This document shows positions 6,326-8,365 of a DNA stretch of 8,365 nt, in pieces. The notes beneath the pieces were generated by a model that was not told the origin of the DNA, searched no databases, and worked only from the letters and a program-made list of their open reading frames with translations. The stretch covers positions 1 through 8,365 of the forward strand of contig JACMQD010000123.1 in NCBI GenBank assembly GCA_014377155.1, read 5' to 3'. Every line of letters starts with the position of its first letter. Position 1 is the stretch's first letter. A program made the translations under genes and the position numbers. Source of the stretch: Herminiimonas sp. GTDB taxonomy: Bacteria > Pseudomonadota > Gammaproteobacteria > Burkholderiales > Burkholderiaceae.

Positions 6326-7411
6326 ATGTCTATCAATTCCAGGCGCGGCGCGCTTGCCGCCATTGCCGTGCTGCCTGCTATTGCGTTTTCGTCCGTTGCC
6401 GTTGCGGCCGATCCGCTTAATGTCGGGTTCGTCTACGTAAGCCCGATCGGCGAGGCCGGCTGGACCACCCAGCATGACATCGGTCGCAAGCAGATGGAAA
6501 AAGCCCTCGGCGCCGGCGTCAGGAGCAAGGTCGTCGAGAATGTTCCGGAAGGTGCCGACGCCGAACGCGTCATTCGCGACCTCGCGCAGCAAGGTAACAA
6601 ATTGGTCTTCACGACCTCGTTCGGTTACATGAACCCGACGCTGAAAGTGGCCAAGCAATTTCCGGATGTCAAATTTGTCCACGTCACCGGTTACAAGACC
6701 GCGGCCAATGTCGCGAGCGTCAACGCGCGGTTTTACGAGGCGCGCTACCTCTCCGGCATATTGGCCGGGAAGATGAGCAAGTCCAACATCGCCGGCTATG
6801 TCGCCGCGTTTCCTATTCCCGAAGTCCTGCAGGGAATCAACGCCTTCACGCTCGGCATGCGCAGTGTCAATCCGAATGCGCAAGTAAAGGTCATCTGGGT
6901 CAACAGCTGGTTCGATCCAGGCAAGGAGCGCGATGCGGCGATTACGCTGATGGGGCAGGGCGCCGATGTCGTCACTCACCATACCGACTCCACCGCCACG
7001 GTGCAAGCGGCGCAAGAAAAGGACAAGTTCGCAGTCGCTTATCATTCCGACATGCGCAAGTTCGGACCGAAAGCACAGATCGGTGCCGTTACGCATCACT
7101 GGGGCGAGTATTACACCAAGGCCGCGCGTGACGTTACCGAAGGCAAGTGGAAGCCGACCAGCGTGTGGGGCGGTATCAAGGAGGGCATGGTCAAACTCGA
7201 AGGCATCGGCGCGGTCGTGCCGGCCGACGTCAAGCAACTGGTGGCGATGAAAGAAAAGGAAATCGTCGCCGGTACGCTCACACCCTTTACCGGTCCGGTG
7301 AAAGACAACGACGGCAAGCTGCGGCTCGACAAAGGAGCGATGTCGGACGATGCACTGAGCAAGATGGATTACTACGTCGAAGGGGTGGACGGCAAGCTGC
7401 CGGCGAAGTAG
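6326..7411 (+). CDS. Periplasmic BMP/PnrA-type substrate-binding protein (probable purine nucleoside or nucleobase)
   Basis: A 361-residue binding protein that would deliver substrate in the periplasm to the preceding permeases. Residues 1-27 form a Sec-type signal peptide: RR at 6-7, a hydrophobic core, and likely cleavage after AVA at 25-27. No lipobox Cys is present, so it should be a soluble periplasmic protein, unlike the lipoprotein members of Gram-positive bacteria and spirochaetes. The mature protein begins with the family strand PLNVGFVYVSPIGEAGWTTQ and continues with the two-lobe type-1 binding fold (TTSFGYMNPTLKVAKQFPDVKF; VNARFYEARYLSGILAGKMSK; GADVVTHHTDST). The GEAGWTTQHD segment differs from the DKSFN type of the nucleoside lipoprotein PnrA, suggesting a related subgroup that may prefer bases; this needs binding data. 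AGAGGA (6315-6320) lies five bases before the ATG. It is the last gene of the importer operon, convergent with the next gene. Confidence 0.93.
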   Translation: MSINSRRGALAAIAVLPAIAFSSVAVAADPLNVGFVYVSPIGEAGWTTQHDIGRKQMEKALGAGVRSKVVENVPEGADAERVIRDLAQQGNKLVFTTSFGYMNPTLKVAKQFPDVKFVHVTGYKTAANVASVNARFYEARYLSGILAGKMSKSNIAGYVAAFPIPEVLQGINAFTLGMRSVNPNAQVKVIWVNSWFDPGKERDAAITLMGQGADVVTHHTDSTATVQAAQEKDKFAVAYHSDMRKFGPKAQIGAVTHHWGEYYTKAARDVTEGKWKPTSVWGGIKEGMVKLEGIGAVVPADVKQLVAMKEKEIVAGTLTPFTGPVKDNDGKLRLDKGAMSDDALSKMDYYVEGVDGKLPAK

Positions 7412-7433
7412 CGGTGTAGCAATATTGGCCGCG

Positions 7434-7476
7434 CCGGCTTGTCGGGTCGATTCAGTACAGGGTCGATGCAAGCCGG
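7434..7476. terminator. Possible bidirectional stem-loop at the convergent gene ends
   Basis: CCGGCTTG (7434-7441) is a perfect 8-base inverted match to CAAGCCGG (7469-7476), with a 27-base loop. It straddles the 40-base gap between the BMP gene and the convergent flavoprotein gene and reaches into the latter's last codons. A competing pair, GCCGGCG (7399-7405) with CGCCGGC (7432-7438), overlaps the BMP stop. Neither has a T run, so intrinsic termination is doubtful and Rho-dependent ending is equally possible. No clearer terminator is visible. Confidence 0.25.
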
Positions 7477-8093
7477 TCCGGCAGGGCCTGGTCGTATGTT
7501 TCGCCGTCGATGTCGTTCTTGCTCAGATCGGCAAGGATCGTTCCCGTGCTAGGCAAACTGCGGCGTTCGATCTGCTGGTCGGCTTGCCATAGACGTGACC
7601 GCAAAATGGCGCGTGAACACTGGAAGAACACCGACTCGACCGTGATTTCCAGTACCGAACACGGTTGATTGCCGTTGATCGCAAAGCGTACCAATAAATC
7701 TGGCGTGATCAAAATTCTGGCGCGACCGTTGATCCTGAGCGTCTCGCCAATACCGGGAATCAGGAAAATCAACGCGACGCGCGGGTCCGAAACGATATTG
7801 CGCAAGCTGTCGATGCGGTTGTTGCCGCGGCGGTCCGGCAGCAACAATGTCTTGTCATCTTCGACCTTGACAAATCCAGTCGGGTCGCCGCGTGGCGAAA
7901 CATCCAGCCCCTCCGGTCCACTTGTCGCCAGCAGGACAAAGGGTGCGGCTTCGATGAAGGCACGATAATGTGGATGCAGGTAATCGACTTCTTTGCTGAC
8001 CGACGCTTGGCCGGGCGTTCCATACAGTTTTTCCAGCGTCGCTACATCGAAAATCTGGTTCATGCTGTCGGTTGAATTCACTGTCTGCTCCAT
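7452..8093 (-). CDS. Pyridoxamine 5'-phosphate oxidase-like FMN-binding protein (DR2398/MSMEG_1061 type)
   Basis: A split-barrel flavin-binding protein, 213 residues from the ATG at 8093. The family signature is clear: FVLLATSGPEGLDVSPRGDPTGFV (52-75), LLLPDRRGNNRIDSLRNIVSDPRVALIFLIPG (83-114) and ETLRINGRARI (117-127), with the typical tail RSRLW...ALPDRLASTLY. The family is annotated only generally as pyridoxamine-phosphate-oxidase-like; a true PdxH role is not supported, and its substrate is unknown. The start is uncertain. The frame is open to a TTG at 8123, but that TTGACG could instead be a promoter -35. The ATG at 8093 lacks a ribosome binding site, while a GTG at 8081 has GGAG six bases upstream (8088-8091). 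Conserved sequence begins near residue 14, so any of these is possible. It is convergent with the importer operon, has its own transcription, and no evident link with purine use. Confidence 0.88.
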   Translation of the reverse strand: MEQTVNSTDSMNQIFDVATLEKLYGTPGQASVSKEVDYLHPHYRAFIEAAPFVLLATSGPEGLDVSPRGDPTGFVKVEDDKTLLLPDRRGNNRIDSLRNIVSDPRVALIFLIPGIGETLRINGRARILITPDLLVRFAINGNQPCSVLEITVESVFFQCSRAILRSRLWQADQQIERRSLPSTGTILADLSKNDIDGETYDQALPDRLASTLY

Positions 8094-8166
8094 CACGTTT
8101 AAGTAGGTATCAGCCTGCGTCAAGCCGGGGGACCGTAAGGATTCCTACGTAAATGAGTAACAGCCG

Positions 8167-8193
8167 AAAACAGCTTTGGAATCAAAGTATTTT
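8167..8193 (-). terminator. Weak terminator-like hairpin downstream of the receiver-domain gene
   Basis: Read leftward, the order is AAAATA, then CTTTG-ATTC-CAAAG, then CTGTTTT. This gives a 5-base-pair stem flanked by an A run and a short T run, 93 to 119 bases beyond the stop of the receiver-domain gene. The stem is short and A/T-containing, so stability is low. The position is right for ending that transcript, and the imperfect 9-base hairpin just before it (8195-8218) could add to the effect. Confidence 0.3.
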
Positions 8194-8194
8194 C

Positions 8195-8218
8195 GCGTCA
8201 CCGAACGACCGGTAACGC
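8195..8218. repeat. Inverted repeat GCGTCACCG / CGGTAACGC
   Basis: Nine-base arms with one mismatch flank a six-base spacer (AACGAC). It lies 67 bases past the receiver-domain stop and about 100 bases before the flavoprotein start. It is GC-rich enough to form a stable RNA hairpin, but read leftward it is followed by GAAAATAC rather than a T run. It may be part of a composite terminator, or an operator for the flavoprotein gene; the sequence does not decide between them. Confidence 0.45.
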
Positions 8219-8285
8219 CCCATAGCGGCCATTAGGTAGTGCAGGTCTTGAACGATATGCTTTGCTAGCGCTGTGACGCTGACTT

Positions 8286-8365
8286 TCAGCCACCTATCAC
8301 TTTGAGCACTTTTTGAAGCTCGTCGATTTTCACCGGCTTCACCAAATGGCTATGAAAACCTGCGC
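8286..8365 (-). CDS. C-terminal end of a response-regulator receiver domain (partial)
   Basis: Only the last 25 residues and the stop are inside the window: AGFHSHLVKPVKIDELQKVL, then KVIGG. The pattern G-(F/A)-x-x-(H/Y)-L-x-K-P-V-x-x-x-x-L is the end of a CheY-like receiver domain: the Lys before Pro is the conserved active-site lysine, and the following helix is the last one of the fold. Because the protein stops directly after the receiver, it is either a single-domain response regulator or, more likely given the HLVKP wording, the C-terminal receiver of a hybrid sensor histidine kinase. The phosphorylated Asp and the rest lie off the right edge. There is no evident tie to the purine genes, and the 192-base gap suggests a separate transcript from the flavoprotein gene. 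Confidence 0.75.
   Translation of the reverse strand, partial: AGFHSHLVKPVKIDELQKVLKVIGG

Larger units (their letters stand above)
8094..8285. other. Gap between the flavoprotein gene and the receiver-domain gene
   Basis: I see no gene in these 192 bases. They must hold the promoter of the leftward flavoprotein gene. TTGACG (8118-8123, read leftward) resembles a -35, but the best downstream -10 (TTAAAC) is only 15 bases away and weak. Two hairpin-forming sequences lie at 8174-8187 and 8195-8218 and are listed separately. Confidence 0.5.

Noticed and set aside
6326..6412. Twin-arginine export signal in the BMP protein (RR at residues 6-7)
   Set aside because: The motif lacks the usual F-L-K continuation (it reads SRRGALA) and the core is a normal Sec-type signal ending in AVA.
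6293..7471. Leftward open frame of 392 codons opposite the BMP gene
   Set aside because: It is the antisense shadow of the binding-protein gene, whose signal peptide, ribosome binding site and family motifs are clear on the other strand.
1..8365. Mobile element, CRISPR array, tRNA or other accessory system
   Set aside because: I saw no transposase or integrase motifs, no regularly spaced repeats, no tRNA-like sequence and no marked change in base composition, apart from the short AT-rich promoter region.

Overview
The window looks like a chromosomal segment of a betaproteobacterium, most likely of the order Burkholderiales. This rests on the fairly high G+C, the split XdhA/XdhB xanthine dehydrogenase, and the style of the periplasmic BMP-type transporter. 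The genus is not settled; an Oxalobacteraceae-like host is only an impression. Nothing suggests a mobile element, phage, CRISPR array, tRNA or rRNA.

Layout, left to right. (1) Positions 1-2451, minus strand: xdhA (complete; two [2Fe-2S] domains plus an FAD domain) followed 16 bases later by xdhB (molybdopterin subunit), whose 3' part runs off the left edge. (2) Positions 2452-2727: a 276-base divergent intergenic region with three inverted repeats and a plausible sigma70-type promoter facing right. (3) Positions 2728-7411, plus strand: a four-gene ABC importer operon made of a double-domain ATPase, two permeases and a periplasmic BMP/PnrA-type binding protein. The first three genes overlap by 8 and 1 bases. 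The fourth follows a 76-base gap containing a potential stem-loop. (4) Positions 7452-8093, minus strand and convergent: an FMN-binding pyridoxamine-5'-phosphate-oxidase-like protein of the DR2398/MSMEG_1061 type. (5) Positions 8286-8365, minus strand: the last 25 residues of a response-regulator receiver domain, running off the right edge.

How the genes work together (inference from families and arrangement): the importer probably brings purine nucleosides or nucleobases across the inner membrane, and the divergent XdhAB oxidises hypoxanthine/xanthine to urate. The shared intergenic region is the natural place for joint control by purine supply, and its inverted repeats are candidate operators. 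No regulator gene, xdhC maturation gene or purine deaminase lies inside the window.

The genes are of well-known families and no undescribed system is evident. The points most worth a second look are the three dyads between xdhA and the transporter, a three-copy 15-base repeat forming the end of permease 1 (its last copy carries the ribosome binding site of permease 2), and the stem-loop before the binding-protein gene.
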